A stretch of 64,000 bases of DNA from Lepus europaeus (taxonomy: Eukaryota > Chordata > Mammalia > Lagomorpha > Leporidae). Below are positions 24,233 to 36,969 of the stretch, piece after piece (the first letter of the stretch is position 1; each line of letters opens with the position of its first letter). The notes below the pieces were generated by a model. The model made no database searches. It was not told the origin of the DNA and saw only the letters and a list, made by a program, of their open reading frames with translations. The stretch covers positions 15,849,138 through 15,913,137 of the forward strand of contig NC_084831.1 in assembly GCF_033115175.1 (NCBI RefSeq), in the 5' to 3' direction. Made by a program: the position numbers and the translations under genes.

Positions 24233-24449
24233 AGAATTACATGGTCTTAGCCTTAGCCTGGTTTCTTCATCTTCACCTTTATGGTAGTGCTGATTCCCTC
24301 CTTTGAGCACCCTTCTGGGGCAAAGGGAAGAATTAGCATAGAATGCTTACTTCTCACTAGTTCTGGTGCTTTGAAGTTTGAACAATAAGCATTCATGCCT
24401 AATTAAAACAAGATAGGGTTGATTTGTATGTGTGTGTATGTGTTTTTGT

Positions 24450-24762
24450 TTTTAAAAATTTATTTATTTGAAAGGCAGAATTAGAGAGAGGGACAGACAG
24501 ATAAATCTTCATCTGTTGCTTTACTTCCCAAATGGCTGCAACAGTCAGAACTGGGCTGGTCCACAGCCAGGAGCCAGGAGCTTCCAGGTCTCCCATCTGG
24601 GTGCAGGTACCCAAGTACTTGGGCCTTCCTCTGCTGCCTTCCCAGGCACATTTTCAGGGAGCTGGATCAGAAGTGGAACAGCCAGGACTCGAACCAGCAC
24701 CCTTATGGGATGCTGGCATCGCAGGCGGCAGCTTTACACACTGTTCCAAAATGTCATCTCCT
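24450..24762 (-). mobile_element. C-SINE, old-type
   Basis: AAATTTATTTATTTGAAAGG, with GTGCAGGTACCCAAGTACTT inside. The 5' end has decayed to CCAAAATGTCATCTCC. Confidence 0.7.
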
Positions 24763-24964
24763 AGGGTAGAGGTTTTTAATAATTATATTAAATCCACTGG
24801 TTGATCATGGTTTTTAAAGTAAATTTTTATTGTTTTTAAACACTGTTCTTGATTACATGTATACTGGGATAAATGACATACATAATTAAATATTACATTT
24901 AGTATATAGGGCCTAGTGCATTACATAATCTCCAGTTTAACACTTGATTAGATATTTAAAGATA

Positions 24965-25292
24965 AAAATTTAAAGCATTTATTTTTAGAATTACTTTCAT
25001 TCTGTTTGAAAGGCAATTGAGACATAGAGAGATCTTTGATTTTCTAGTTGCTCCCCAAATCCCTCTCAACAGCCAGGACTAGGCCATGCTGAATCCAGAA
25101 GCCTGGAACTCATTTGGGGTCTCTTATGTATGTGGCAGGGATCCAAGTACTTGAGCCATCATCTACTGCCTCCCCAGGGTATATATAGCAGAAAGCTGGA
25201 TCAGAAGTGGAACAGGGACTCGAATCAGGCACTCTAATATGGGATGCAGGCATCCCAAGTAGTATCTTAACCTCTTGCCAAACTTTTACCCT
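24965..25292 (-). mobile_element. C-SINE, very diverged
   Basis: CTGTTTGAAAGGCAATTGAG, GGCAGGGATCCAAGTACTTG and GATGCAGGCATCCCAAGTAG. Confidence 0.55.
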
Positions 25293-25376
25293 TAAAGGTA
25301 AAACTTTGACTGGATAGTTTACAGGATAAATACAAGGCCTGATATTAGATGATTTAAATATATATTCTTAAACCCA

Positions 25377-25678
25377 ACTTTTTAAAAAAATTATTTATTT
25401 TTAATTTTTGTGAGAAAGATGAATAGAAATCTCCCATCTGGTCGTTTACTCCCCAGATGCCTACAACAACTAGTTGCTTATGCTCGGCTGAAGCCAAGAG
25501 CCAGGACCTCAGTCCAGGTCTCTCACATGGGTGGCAGGGACTCAACCGGCAGAGCCGTCACCTGCTGCCTCCTAGCACACATTAGGAAGAAGCTCAGATT
25601 GGGAACAGAGCTCAAACCCGGGCACTCATGGATGTGGGTATCCGAAGTGGCATCTTAATCATTAATGCCTCCCACCCA
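25377..25678 (-). mobile_element. C-SINE, diverged
   Basis: AAAAAATTATTTATTTTTAA, then CCAGGTCTCTCACATGGGTG and TGGCATCTTAATCATTAATG. Confidence 0.6.
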
Positions 25679-25737
25679 CCACCAGCCTGGTTTTTTAGTT
25701 TAATACAATTGTAAAAGCAGGTATTTAAAAATGTAGA

Positions 25738-26020
25738 AGATTTTTTAAAAAGGTTTATTTATTTATTTGAAAGGCAGAGTTCAAGAGAGGCAGAGAGAGA
25801 GAGAGAGAGAGTCTTCCATCCTCTGGTTCACTCCTCAGATGGCTGCAACGGCTGGAGCTGCGCCAATATGAAGTCAGGAGCCAGGAGCTTCCACTGTTTT
25901 TCCAGGTCATAGCAGAGAGCTGGATGGAAAGTGGAGCAGCCAGGATTCAAACAGGCGTCCATATGGGATGCTGGCACTGCAGGCGGTGGCTTTACCCACT
26001 GCAACACAGAACTGGCTCCG
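25738..26020 (-). mobile_element. C-SINE, old-type, internal deletion
   Basis: AAAGGTTTATTTATTTATTT to CAACACAGAACTGGCTCC. The GGTCTCCCATG/GGGCCATCTTC block is missing. Confidence 0.7.
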
Positions 26021-27953
26021 AAATGTAGAAGAATTTTACATGTTCTCATACACAGCACTGAGATAAAAAAAATGCCTGATGCTTTTCTCTGTGTTTTGAT
26101 ACTATCCCTAGTGTGTATATTGGGGATTGGGGAGGAGAACAAGATGTGTGGAACATGTTTGATTAGACACTAATTCTGTTTGCATAGGTACCATACCCCT
26201 ACCCTCCAGATACAGATTGTTTTTGGAGAAGTGGAAGCAAGGAGGCCACAGGTACCTGGTTTTAGGTCACTGGTGAGGCTTACTCTGGATAATTGTGTGC
26301 CTCATATAAGAGTTTTACAGTATGATCAAGGTTGTTTAGTAAATCACTTGGCCGAGAATAGAAAGGTCTTAGTCTTAGCAGGTGCATTTCTCTTACCAGA
26401 TCTTGAAGTTTGGAAAAGTCAAAAGAGCGAGTAGTTAGAAAATAGGATCTGTGGTTGTGTTTGGGAGCCAGAACTTTAAGGATTCTGGATTGTATTTGTT
26501 GGAGCCTCTAAAATAAGCTTTATATAAAAAGAGAGTGGGTAAAGCTAAGAGTAGTTTTGTTACTTAGTTTTTTTTTTTTTCTTGTTAAGGGACACATGCT
26601 AATTTCTAATGGTTCCCCCCACCCCCCGTGAAATATATTTCCCTTATCATCTTCACTCCTTCCTTTTACTTTTGACTACTAAAGTTTATTTCTAGATGTT
26701 TAGAGAAGACTTGGAGAGAAACTTTTTGTTTTGTATAGCTTTTCTACTTTGTACATGATGTAGGAAGAAGAAAATATTTGAAATTCTTTCCTCTTTTCAA
26801 GTACTGATTGCTAATGTGTGGGTACCAGTCATCTGGGATGCTAAGCTTGGGAATAGGGTGGGGGTGGGAACACCTGGGGATGTCTGGGACTGCCACTTGT
26901 TGTTGAAGATGTGTTCTAGGATTTGGGGGATATTTTTACTTGGGATCAAACATGACCTAAAGAACATGTGAAATGGCTTTGGGTGGTGTAAATCTTTGGC
27001 TTCAGATTTAGGTGAGTTTAGGTGAGTCTATAGACCTGGGCCACGGTACCATTGCTACTGAGTCACACTGTCCTGGAGTTTCTGGCTGAGGTGTAAGTGT
27101 ATTTCTGCGTCCTAATCCCTGGAAATCTGAGGAGAGTCTTTGTTTTCACCTCCATGCTTTATGCTCTGATACCCATGCGGACATCTTAAAGCATTGGACT
27201 GCTTGCTTAAAACTCATTCTAGGACCCCATTCCTTGTGTTCTTATGACTTGGGTGGTGGTTACTTGCCCCAGTAACATTTCTGAATAACTGAAGCATATG
27301 CTGTTTCTAGAGTCTGTTTTTTAAGCTCCTCCCAGTTGGCACTGTTGCTCAGTTAACACCTTTTCTAAATGTCTCAACTTTCTTGTTCTGGGAAACTAGT
27401 TTACTCTTAAAAATTCTGACTAATCCCATCCAAATATGTCACCGAACCTAGAAACATGTAGCATGCCTGTTAGTCTGCTGTTTGTGTCCTTCAGTTATTC
27501 AGGGGCTGAATTCACATAAGCCTGAAATTCAGAGAGATTTCTTTCCGAAGAGTGTATGTTGTTCTTTGCAGTAGAAATACTGGGAGACTCTGTAAGATGT
27601 AATTATCCAGCACATCGATTTTGTGTTTACTGGTCTGCTTTTGCTGGCCTGGCATTATTGTTATTAAAATGTTTAATACTAAATTCCAGTGTATGATGAT
27701 TTTAGAAGTCAAAATATTGCCATTTTCACAAAAGCTGCCTTTTCGTTCAGCTGACCTTTTTTGGAGGTGAAGCTTCTGTTCTGTTATCTTCTTGCCCAAC
27801 TGTGGGTTTCAGATCTAGAATTCTAGCATTTATTATGAATGCACATTGCTTCTGTGAATTCAGCTCACTTTAATCCAGACTGCTATTATATCTGCTAGTC
27901 TTTCTAATCCTCTAACCTGGCTGCTATTCTCTCTCCTCCCCTCTGTCTTGTAG

Positions 27954-28043
27954 AGAGGTCTGAAGAATGTGTTTGATGAGGCTATCCTAGCTGCCCTCGA
28001 GCCTCCGGAAACTCAACCCAAAAGGAAGTGCTGTATATTCTAA
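27954..28043 (+). CDS. CDC42: CDC42 alternative last exon, CCIF isoform
   Basis: Thirty codons, phase 0 from the shared exon, encode [20 protein letters not shown] and then QPKRKCCIF before the stop TAA at 28041-28043. The CaaX box is CCIF, preceded by a basic KRK stretch. In other mammals this is the brain-enriched isoform. Its two adjacent cysteines allow prenylation of the CaaX cysteine and palmitoylation, changing membrane behaviour. The acceptor TTGTAG follows a dense pyrimidine tract at 27925-27949 containing CTCTCT, the kind of tract bound by PTB proteins, so neural-specific derepression is a reasonable inference. Confidence 0.95.
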   Translation, partial: RGLKNVFDEAILAALEPPETQPKRKCCIF

Positions 28044-29486
<1,443 letters not shown>

Positions 29487-30633
29487 ACACTCTCCAGAGC
29501 CCTTTCTGCACAGCTGGTGTCGGCATCGTACTAAAAGCAATGTTTAAATCAAACTAAAGATTAAAAATTAAAATTCGTTTTTGCAATAATGACAAATGCC
29601 CTGCACCTACCCACATGCACTCGTGTGAGACAAGGCCCATAGGTATGGCCCCCCTTCCCCCTCCAATACTAGTTAATTTTGAGTAATTGTGTATTGTCAG
29701 AAAAGTGATCAGTACTAGTTTATGTTTTATTGTTCCCAAAAAAATTTTTGTTGTCATTGTTTTAAAGCAAGGCATGCTTTGTGATGACTCTGTAACAGAC
29801 TAATTTGAATTGTTGGAGCTGCTCCCTGGTTCCACTCTGGAGAGTAATCTGGGACATCTTAGTGTTTTTGTTTGTTTAGTTTTTTTCTTTTTTTGGGGGG
29901 GCGGAATATGTGTGGGGTTTTTTAGTCTTGTTTTTTTAATTCATTAACCAGTGGACAGCCCTTCAGGGGAGGAGGATGGATTGATTCCACATTCTACTTC
30001 CTGGACCTAGTGTTAGAAGACATGTCCCCCACCTGGTGCTCTTAGGAAGGAGTACAGTAAATGCCTCATTTAATAACATACTCCTTTTTGAAAGTTGCCT
30101 TTTCTCTCCACCCTTGAGTAGATCCAGTCTTTGAGGAAACTCGTGGAAGTGGGTGGAGCCTGTCTTGCCCCTCCTCTTTTCTAGGCTGCACTATATATGT
30201 GACTGTGACTTTCAAGGAAATTTGTTTGCCATTTGCTGATTTTGGGGAAGTTAATTTCTAACTTCTTCACGGATAAATGAAAAAAAGTATTGCACCTTTT
30301 GAAATACACCAAATGGATTGAGTTCATAATTAAAAATATTTTTTTCCCTGTCAGTCATTGTCTTATGTGCTTAGCATAGATTTGCAATGCGTAGTGTGTT
30401 ACATGGTGTTCCTAGAACCCAGCGGAAGATCTGGTATATAGAGGAAACTTGAGGGGCGGTGCTAGAAGATCCCTGGGGACTGTGTGGATGCAGGCCTGCT
30501 TCGTTAAGAAGCTGAGAGTAGGATGGGGTGGGGAGACACTTAACAACATGGGGACCAACCAGTCAGGGGGATCCCCTTATTTTTGTTTTGCATGAGAGGA
30601 GCACTAGAGCAGCCAGGTGAGGCTCTCTAGTTT

Positions 30634-30639
30634 AATAAA
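30634..30639 (+). terminator. CDC42: Canonical poly(A) signal AATAAA in CDC42 3' UTR
   Basis: AATAAA lies about 1.15 kb after the CVLL stop codon. It is one of two plausible major ends for the ubiquitous transcript. Confidence 0.5.
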
Positions 30640-30835
30640 AATCTTGGAAGGAGTCTTAAGACTCTTCATTAAGTGTTAATAGGGACTCTACTTATTTCGG
30701 TTTCAGTTTCCAATTTTTAAAATGTTTAGATAATCTTTTCCACCTTCCCAGAATCCTAATTCTTATAGATTCATTAGTGTTGAACCAATGCTTTCTCATG
30801 TCTCAATTCTTTGTATATGCATTCTTTTCAGATGT

Positions 30836-30841
30836 ATTAAA
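30836..30841 (+). terminator. CDC42: ATTAAA, candidate distal poly(A) signal of CDC42
   Basis: ATTAAA is followed within 15 bases by ACAAACAAAACCC and then a T/G-richer stretch. After it the sequence loses its UTR-like uniqueness and SINEs begin at 31098. Confidence 0.45.
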
Positions 30842-31097
30842 CAAACAAAACCCTTCACAAGCCAGCCTGAGGGTTGTTATTTTCCCTTCGCCTCTTTATC
30901 TTTCAGGTATTTAGGAGTGGGAACTTGGTTCTTAACATGTCATCAGATTTTGGGACAAGAATTTAAAGCTTTATTATTTCATTTAATTTTTGGCATTCAG
31001 TTTGAGTTGATGTTCCCTCCATAGTTCATCCTTGTGCCTTTTCCCATATGTTTGTCAGGCAACCCAGAAACTTCCCCTTAAACACTGAATAGGTCTG

Positions 31098-31708
31098 GGG
31101 CCAGTACTGTGGCTTAGCAGGTGCAGATTCAAGTCCCAGCTACTCCACTTCCAATCCAGCTCCCTGCTAATGCGCCTGGGAAAGCAGCAGAGGATGGCTC
31201 AAATGCTTGGGCCCCTGCAACTGCATGGGAAACCTAGGTGAAGCTTCTAGCTTTGGCCTGGCCCAGCCCTGGATGTTGTCACTACTTGGAGAATGAACCA
31301 GTGGATGAAGATTGATTTTCTTTCTTTCTCCCCACCCCTCCCTTGCCCTCCCCTCCCCTCTCTCTGTAATTCTGATTTTCAAATAAATACATTTTAAAAA
31401 TATTTATTGATTTTTATTTGAAAGGCAGAGTTACAGAGAGAAATCATCCACTGGTTCACTCCCCAAATGGCTGGAGCTGAGCCGATCTGAAGCCAGGAGC
31501 TTCTTCTGGGTCTCCCATGTGGGTGCAGAGGTCCAAGTATTTGGGCCATCTGCTGCTGCTTTCCCAGGAGCATTAACAGGGAACTGGATCAGAAGTGGAG
31601 CAGCCAGGGCTTGAACTGGCACCCATATGGGATGCTGGTGCTTCAGGTGCCATCTTTACCCGCTACACCGCAGTGCCAGCCCCTAAATAAATCTTTAAAA
31701 CAAAACAA
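31098..31708 (+). mobile_element. C-SINE, old sense copy split by a second SINE
   Basis: Parts 31098-31392 and 31684-31708 (AAATAAATCTTTAAAACAAA tail). AACACTGAATAGGTCTG is repeated exactly at 31081-31097 and 31709-31725. Confidence 0.85.
31393..31683 (-). mobile_element. C-SINE nested in the A-rich tail of the previous one
   Basis: TTTATTGATTTTTATTTGAA to ACACCGCAGTGCCAGCCCC, opposite orientation to its host. Confidence 0.82.
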
Positions 31709-32314
31709 AACACTGAATAGGTCTGTAATAGTTCTTAGTGAAGCTTTTGCTCATGTTGTTGGAAGGAATTGTTGGTACACCTCCAAACCATAGACTAGTT
31801 GAAAAGCAGCCAGCTTTCCCCTGTTCTCTGCCTCAGTGGTTCTCCAAACTTGGCTACTTACTGGAGTATAGCTTGAGCAATGAGATTTTAAAAAGTTTTC
31901 AAGTTTTTTTCTAAAATGCAGCCAAGATTGAGAGGTATTGTTTCTAAGTGGTTGTCCCAAACTGCTATTTACAGATTCCAGATTCTGTGCTGTGGATCTC
32001 AATAAGAGATGCAATTTTGTTAGGTGGCAAGAATGATTTATTTACTTCAGAGTCATGATGCTGATCTGTGTGAGACTCTCAGAAACTGAGAAGCCTTACT
32101 TCTCTCCGGTTGTTAGAGTATAGCCTCATTACATGCAGTCCTGGTTGGTGTGATTCCATATCATTCTAGAACTAAGTCAGGCTGGTTGGGAATGGGTTAA
32201 AAAGAGTGATGGAGGCTTTATCAGTGTATTGTATTTGTTCTTTGTTGACCATACTAGGGATAAATCCTCGGTGGTCCTGCAGTACCCTAGAGAGCAGAGA
32301 CATGTGTATCCTAC

Positions 32315-32648
32315 TTCTTTTTTTTTTTTTTTTTAAGAGATTTATTTATTTGTTTGAAAGGCAGAATTACAGAGAGGCAGAGGCAGAGAAAGGTCTTCCA
32401 TCCACTGGTTCACTTCTCAGATGGCTGCAGCGGCTGAGCTGTGCCGATCCGAAGCCAGGAGCCAGGAGCTTCTTCTGAGTCTCCCACGTGAGTGCAGGGA
32501 CCAAAGGACTTGGGCTGTCTTCCATTGCTTTCCCAGGCCATAACAGAGAGCTGGATTGGAAGTGGAGCAGCCAGGACTCGAACCAGCACCCATATGGGAT
32601 GCTGGCACTGCAGGCTGTGGCTCTATCCACTACACCACAGTGCCGGCC
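32315..32648 (-). mobile_element. C-SINE, old-type
   Basis: T20, AGATTTATTTATTTGTTTGA, ending ACACCACAGTGCCGGCCC. Full length. Confidence 0.85.
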
Positions 32649-33108
32649 CTGTATTGTAGTTCTTAGAAGAGTGACAAACAGGTGTTTGATTATTGCTGTG
32701 TCTGTGTCCCAGAACAGTGCATGATACTTGAAACAGCTCTAAAAGTAATTGTTAAATGGGTGGTTTAAGAATGAAGAAGTCAAATAAAGCGTGTCTGCGT
32801 GTTACATGGATGCATTATCCACACGTCAGAACCAGGCTGACTAATGAAGGGATCGATGGGAGCTTTTTCATCTAAATGAAAAAGTTTGACTCCACATTTT
32901 GGAAGAACAAGGCTAGCAAAAGAATGCAGCGTCTGTTGTTTTCTATTTAAGTACTGTTTTCTCTTTGATTTAAGAAAACTTCTATTTAGTCTTGACTTAG
33001 TAGCTGAATGATATTTCCCAGGGAGTGTGGCTTAGAGTTTGGAAAGGGATTAGTGAAAACAGTCCTAAATAAATCTTTAAGCAAAAAAAAGGGGGGCGGG
33101 GGGTCGGG

Positions 33109-33565
33109 GGCCGGCGCTGTGGCACTTTGAGTTAATGCCCTGGCTTGAAGTGCCAGAATCCCGTATGGGTGCCGGTTCTAGTGCCGGCTGCTCCACTTCC
33201 GATCCAGCTCTCTGCTATGGCCTGGTAAAGCAGTACAAGATGACCCAAGCCCTTGGGCCCCTGTACCCGCATGGGAGACCTGGAAGAAGCTACTGGCTTC
33301 AGATTGGCGCAGCTCCGGCCATTGCGGCCAATTGGGGAGTGAACCAGCAGATGGAAGCCCTCTCCCTCTCCCTCTCCCTCTCCCTCTCCCTCTCCCTCTC
33401 CCTCTCTCCCTCTCTCCCTCTCTCCCTCTCTCCCTCTCTCCCTCTCTCCCTCTCTCCCTCTCTCCCTCTCTCCCTCTCTCCCTCTCTCCCTCTCTCCCTC
33501 TCTCCCTCTCCCTCACTCTGTGTAACTCTGCCTTTCAAACAAATAAATAAATCTTTAAAAAAAAA
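33109..33565 (+). mobile_element. C-SINE carrying an expanded CT microsatellite
   Basis: GGCCGGCGCTGTGGCACTTT to CTTTCAAACAAATAAATAAA. The normal short TCTCTCTC stretch is replaced by about 157 bases of CTCCCT/CTCTCCCT repeats. GAAAACAGTCCT is duplicated at 33055-33066 and 33566-33577, with an extra A/G-rich insert between the left copy and the SINE start. Confidence 0.9.
33358..33514. repeat. CT-rich microsatellite
   Basis: About eight CTCCCT units followed by about thirteen CTCTCCCT units. Both strands are open in several frames, giving false SLSPSLP and RERERG proteins. Confidence 0.95.
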
Positions 33566-33882
33566 GAAAACAGTCCTTAGGAGACTCAGTGTGTGGCAGA
33601 ATTTACAGTATTTAATATAATGCAGTGATACATTGCTGGTGTTGTAAAATCTAAGTATTGTCCTGAAGATCTTAGAAACGGCTTCTTTAGGCTGTTCGGG
33701 CTGCATCCTCAGGGAGCTGAGCTTTGTAGCAGGGAAATGTGTTCTGAGGGGTGAAAGGATTGTGGAGAGAGCAACTCCGCTGTTTATTCTCATGTGTTTT
33801 TCTCACATTTTCATATTATTAGAATGCTTCTTAAAGTTTGTGTGCATTTAATGTAGTAGTACTTATTCTTTTTTCTTTCTTC

Positions 33883-34199
33883 TTTTGATGATTTACTTTA
33901 TTTGAATGGCTTAGTTATTAGAAAGAGAGAGAGAGAGACCTTCCATCTTCTGGTTCACTCCCCATATGGCTGCAATGTCTTGGGCTGGGCCAGGCCAAAG
34001 CCAGGAGCCTAGAACTCCATCCGGGTCTCCCATGAGGGTGGCAGGGGCCCAAGTATTTGGCTCTCTTCTGCTGCTTTCCCAGGTGCGTCAGCACAGAGCT
34101 GGATCAGAAGTGGAGCAGCTGGTGCTCGAACCGGTGCTCATGTGGGATCCCAGTGTTGCAGAAGGTGGTTTAACCTGCTGTGCTACAGTGCTGGCCCCT
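33883..34199 (-). mobile_element. C-SINE, diverged
   Basis: TTACTTTATTTGAATGGCTT to GTGCTACAGTGCTGGCCCC. Confidence 0.68.
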
Positions 34200-34332
34200 A
34201 GTTTTTCTTTTTTGAAAAACTGTCTCTAAATCAATAGTGTCTTGTAATTGTTACAGAATGTATAAAGTAGTGATACCTGTTTTTCTTCATTGCTAAGCTT
34301 TTCTCTCTTTTTTTCCCTCCAATTTTGAGATT

Positions 34333-34637
34333 CAAAAAAATGTATTTATTTATTTGAGAGGCAAAGAGAGGAATAGATGGAGAGAGATCTTCTGGCTGGT
34401 TCACTCCCAAATGCCTACAACAGTCAGCTGGGCCAGGTTGAGCCAGGAGCCTGGAGATCCATCCAGGTTTCCCACATGGGGGCAGGGGCCCAAGGACTGG
34501 AGCCATTCATTATTTGCTGCCTCCCAGGGTGTGTATTAACAGGAGGCTGACTGAAACAGAGTAACTGGGGCTCCAGCCAGGCACTGAACATGAGGTAGGG
34601 GAACCCTAAGGGGGGTTTAATTGTTGTGCCCCCATCT
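34333..34637 (-). mobile_element. C-SINE, diverged
   Basis: AATGTATTTATTTATTTGAG, GGGGGCAGGGGCCCAAGGAC. The 5' end has decayed (TTAATTGTTGTGCCCCC). Confidence 0.6.
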
Positions 34638-35063
34638 TGAGATTTTCAGTGATTATTTGGGTGCTTGGTACTAAGAACCTTAGCATACAAGGGCCCTGCT
34701 CAAGGCCTGAAGCTTATTCCTTGCTGAGTACAGGTAACGTAAATTAGAGCTTTGTCATGCAACGCTGAAAGTACAGCCTCTCGCCAGGAAGTAGCAGCTC
34801 TACTATTTTCCAGCCAGGGCTGCACTTTTCATGTGTAGACGATTCTGGCTGATTATATGAGGGAAGTGGATTTAAACTGCACTCCTGTTTTAGCTTTCCT
34901 TGTTTTTGCAAGACTTAACCTACATCACCCAACTTCAGGGTGTGGTGATTTAATCACATAGAACTCACCAACCAGGTTTTTTTCTTTCTGGGGCTACTTG
35001 AACACTTGTAAGCACTACCCTGAGTCTTTCCAAGCTGCTTTCACCATATTTTGGTGTTTGTTT

Positions 35064-35374
35064 CTTTTTCTTTTTTTTTTTTTTAAGATTTTATTTATTT
35101 ATTTGAAAGAATTAACAGAGATCTTCCATCTGTTGGTTCATTCTCCCAAATGGCTGCAATGACCAAGGCTTTGCTAGGCCAAAGCCAGGGCTTTATCTGA
35201 GTCTCCCATGTGGGTGCAGGGGCCCAAGCACTTGGGTCATCTTGTACTGCTTTCCCAGGCACATTAGCAGGGAGGTGACTCAAAAGTAGAGCAACCAGGA
35301 TCTGAACCAGCACCCATATGGGATGCCAGCATCATGGGCAACAGCTTTACCTTCTTTGCCATTATGGTGGCCCC
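35064..35374 (-). mobile_element. C-SINE, old-type
   Basis: TTAAGATTTTATTTATTTAT to TTTGCCATTATGGTGGCCCC. Confidence 0.72.
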
Positions 35375-35545
35375 ATTTTTTTTTTTTAAACTTCATCTTA
35401 CATCTTACTAGCTATTTCCCTAATGATTTTGTATTCCAAACCACAGACAATGGCTTACTACAGTACAAGTTTATTTATTTATTTTATTCATGGGTCAACA
35501 GGCTTGCCTCCACATTCTAGTTGGGCTCAGATGCCCTCAAGTTTC

Positions 35546-35846
35546 TTTCTTTTTTTTTTTTTTTAATGAGGAAGAGACAGAGATATCTTCTACCCACTGA
35601 TTCACTCCTCAGATGGCCACAACAGTTAGAGCTGGACCAGACTGAAGCCAGGAGCCTGGAGCCTCTTCTAGATTTTCCAAGTGAGAGCAGGGGCTCAAGA
35701 ACTTGGGCCATCTTCCATTGCTTTCTCAGGCACATTAGCAGGGAAGTGGATTGGAAATAGAGCAGCCAGGACTCAAACCAGTCCCCTTATGGGATGTTGG
35801 CATTGCAGGTGTTGGATTTATTTGCTACGCCACAATGCCGGCCCCC
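35546..35846 (-). mobile_element. C-SINE, old-type
   Basis: T17 then AATGAGGAAGAGACAGAG, ending CGCCACAATGCCGGCCCC. CAAGTTTCTT flanks both ends. Confidence 0.8.
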
Positions 35847-36060
35847 AAGTTTCTTATTCTAGAGCCCAGCTCCAGAGTGCAGTGGCTACCTGATACTAGA
35901 GTTCTCAGGCCATAGAGGGGCAAGGTCAAGCACATTTAAAAATTTTCAGATTCTATTGCCCAAAGTTATGCAATAGAGCTTATCCCAAAGTCATTGCCAT
36001 TCACACATTCCCCCCACACATACTTTAAAAAAAAAAAAAATTTAATTTCTTTGACAGAGG

Positions 36061-36348
36061 GGCCAGTACTGTGGTGTAGTAAGTAAAGCCACTGTCTGCA
36101 GTGCTAGCATCCATATGGGTGCTAGTTCAAGTCCTGGCTGCTCTACTTCTGAACTAGCTCCCTGCTAATGCACCTGGGAAAGCAGCGGCAGATGGCCCAA
36201 GTGCTTGGGTCCCTGTACCCACATGGGAGACCCAGATGAAGCTCCTGGCCATCGTGACCATTAGGAGAGTGAACCAGTGGATGGAAGACTTCTCTCTGCC
36301 TTTGCCTCTCCCTCTCTAACTCCACCTTCCAAATAAATAAATAAATAA
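36061..36348 (+). mobile_element. C-SINE, old sense copy
   Basis: GGCCAGTACTGTGGTGTAGT to CCAAATAAATAAATAAATAA. Confidence 0.78.
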
Positions 36349-36361
36349 ATGTTAAAAAATA

Positions 36362-36535
36362 CTTAGAAAAAAAATCTCTTTGAAAGAGAAAGGGAGAGGC
36401 GGAGATCTTTGATCCACTGGTTCACTCCCATTTAATACTGGCAACAACCAGGGCTGAGCCAGACTGAAGCCAGGAACCTGAAACCCCCTCGGATTTCCCA
36501 CATTGGTGGTAGGGACCCATCCCATACTTAACCAG
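36362..36535 (-). mobile_element. C-SINE, 3' half of a split copy
   Basis: CTCTTTGAAAGAGAAAGGGA to TGGTAGGGACCCATCCC. The missing half reappears at 36858-36966, on the other side of an intact SINE. Confidence 0.55.
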
Positions 36536-36544
36536 GCATTCATT

Positions 36545-36857
36545 GATTTATTTTAAAGATTTCATTAATTGAAAGAGTTAGAGAGGGAGAGACACACAGA
36601 GAGAACTTCATTTGCTGGTTCACTGCTCAGATGGCTGCAATGGCCAAGGCTAGGCTAGGCTAAAGCCAAGAGCTTCCTTCAGGTCTTCCATGTGGAGAGC
36701 AAGGGCGCGAGCACTTGGGGCATCCTCTGCTGCCTTTCTCATGTCATTAGCAGGGAGCTGGATTGGAAGTGGAGCAGCCACAACAGAAACTGGTGCCCCA
36801 AGGGATGCTGGCATCACAGGCAGTATCTCGACCACTATGCCATGATGCCAGCTCCTC
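36545..36857 (-). mobile_element. C-SINE, old-type, nested
   Basis: TAAAGATTTCATTAATTGAA to ATGCCATGATGCCAGCTCC. Confidence 0.68.
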
Positions 36858-36966
36858 CCAGACACATTTGCAGGGAGCTGGATCGAGAGAGCAACCAGGA
36901 CTCGAACTGGCACTCTGCTGTGGGGTGCTGCAGCAGTTCAATCTGCTGTACCCTAGCACTAGACCC
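36858..36966 (-). mobile_element. C-SINE, 5' half of a split copy
   Basis: Starts at TCCCAGACACATTTGCAGGG, a point inside the consensus, and ends TACCCTAGCACTAGACCCC. Confidence 0.55.
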
Positions 36967-36969
36967 CAG

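Larger units (their letters stand above)
29487..30855 (+). other. CDC42: 3' UTR of the ubiquitous CDC42 isoform
   Basis: About 1.37 kb, free of C-SINEs and MIRs, follows the TGA. It contains the close pair ATTAAA at 29560-29565 and 29567-29572 (possible proximal end), AATAAA at 30634-30639 and ATTAAA at 30836-30841 (likely distal end). Seed matches for miR-137, miR-29, miR-185 and miR-133 are present. The absence of repeats and the known size of CDC42 messages support the assignment. The exact cleavage site is inferred. Confidence 0.7.

Noticed and set aside
33178-33793. Open frames encoding RERERG and SLSPSLP repeats
   Set aside because: They are translations of the CTCCCT microsatellite inside a SINE.
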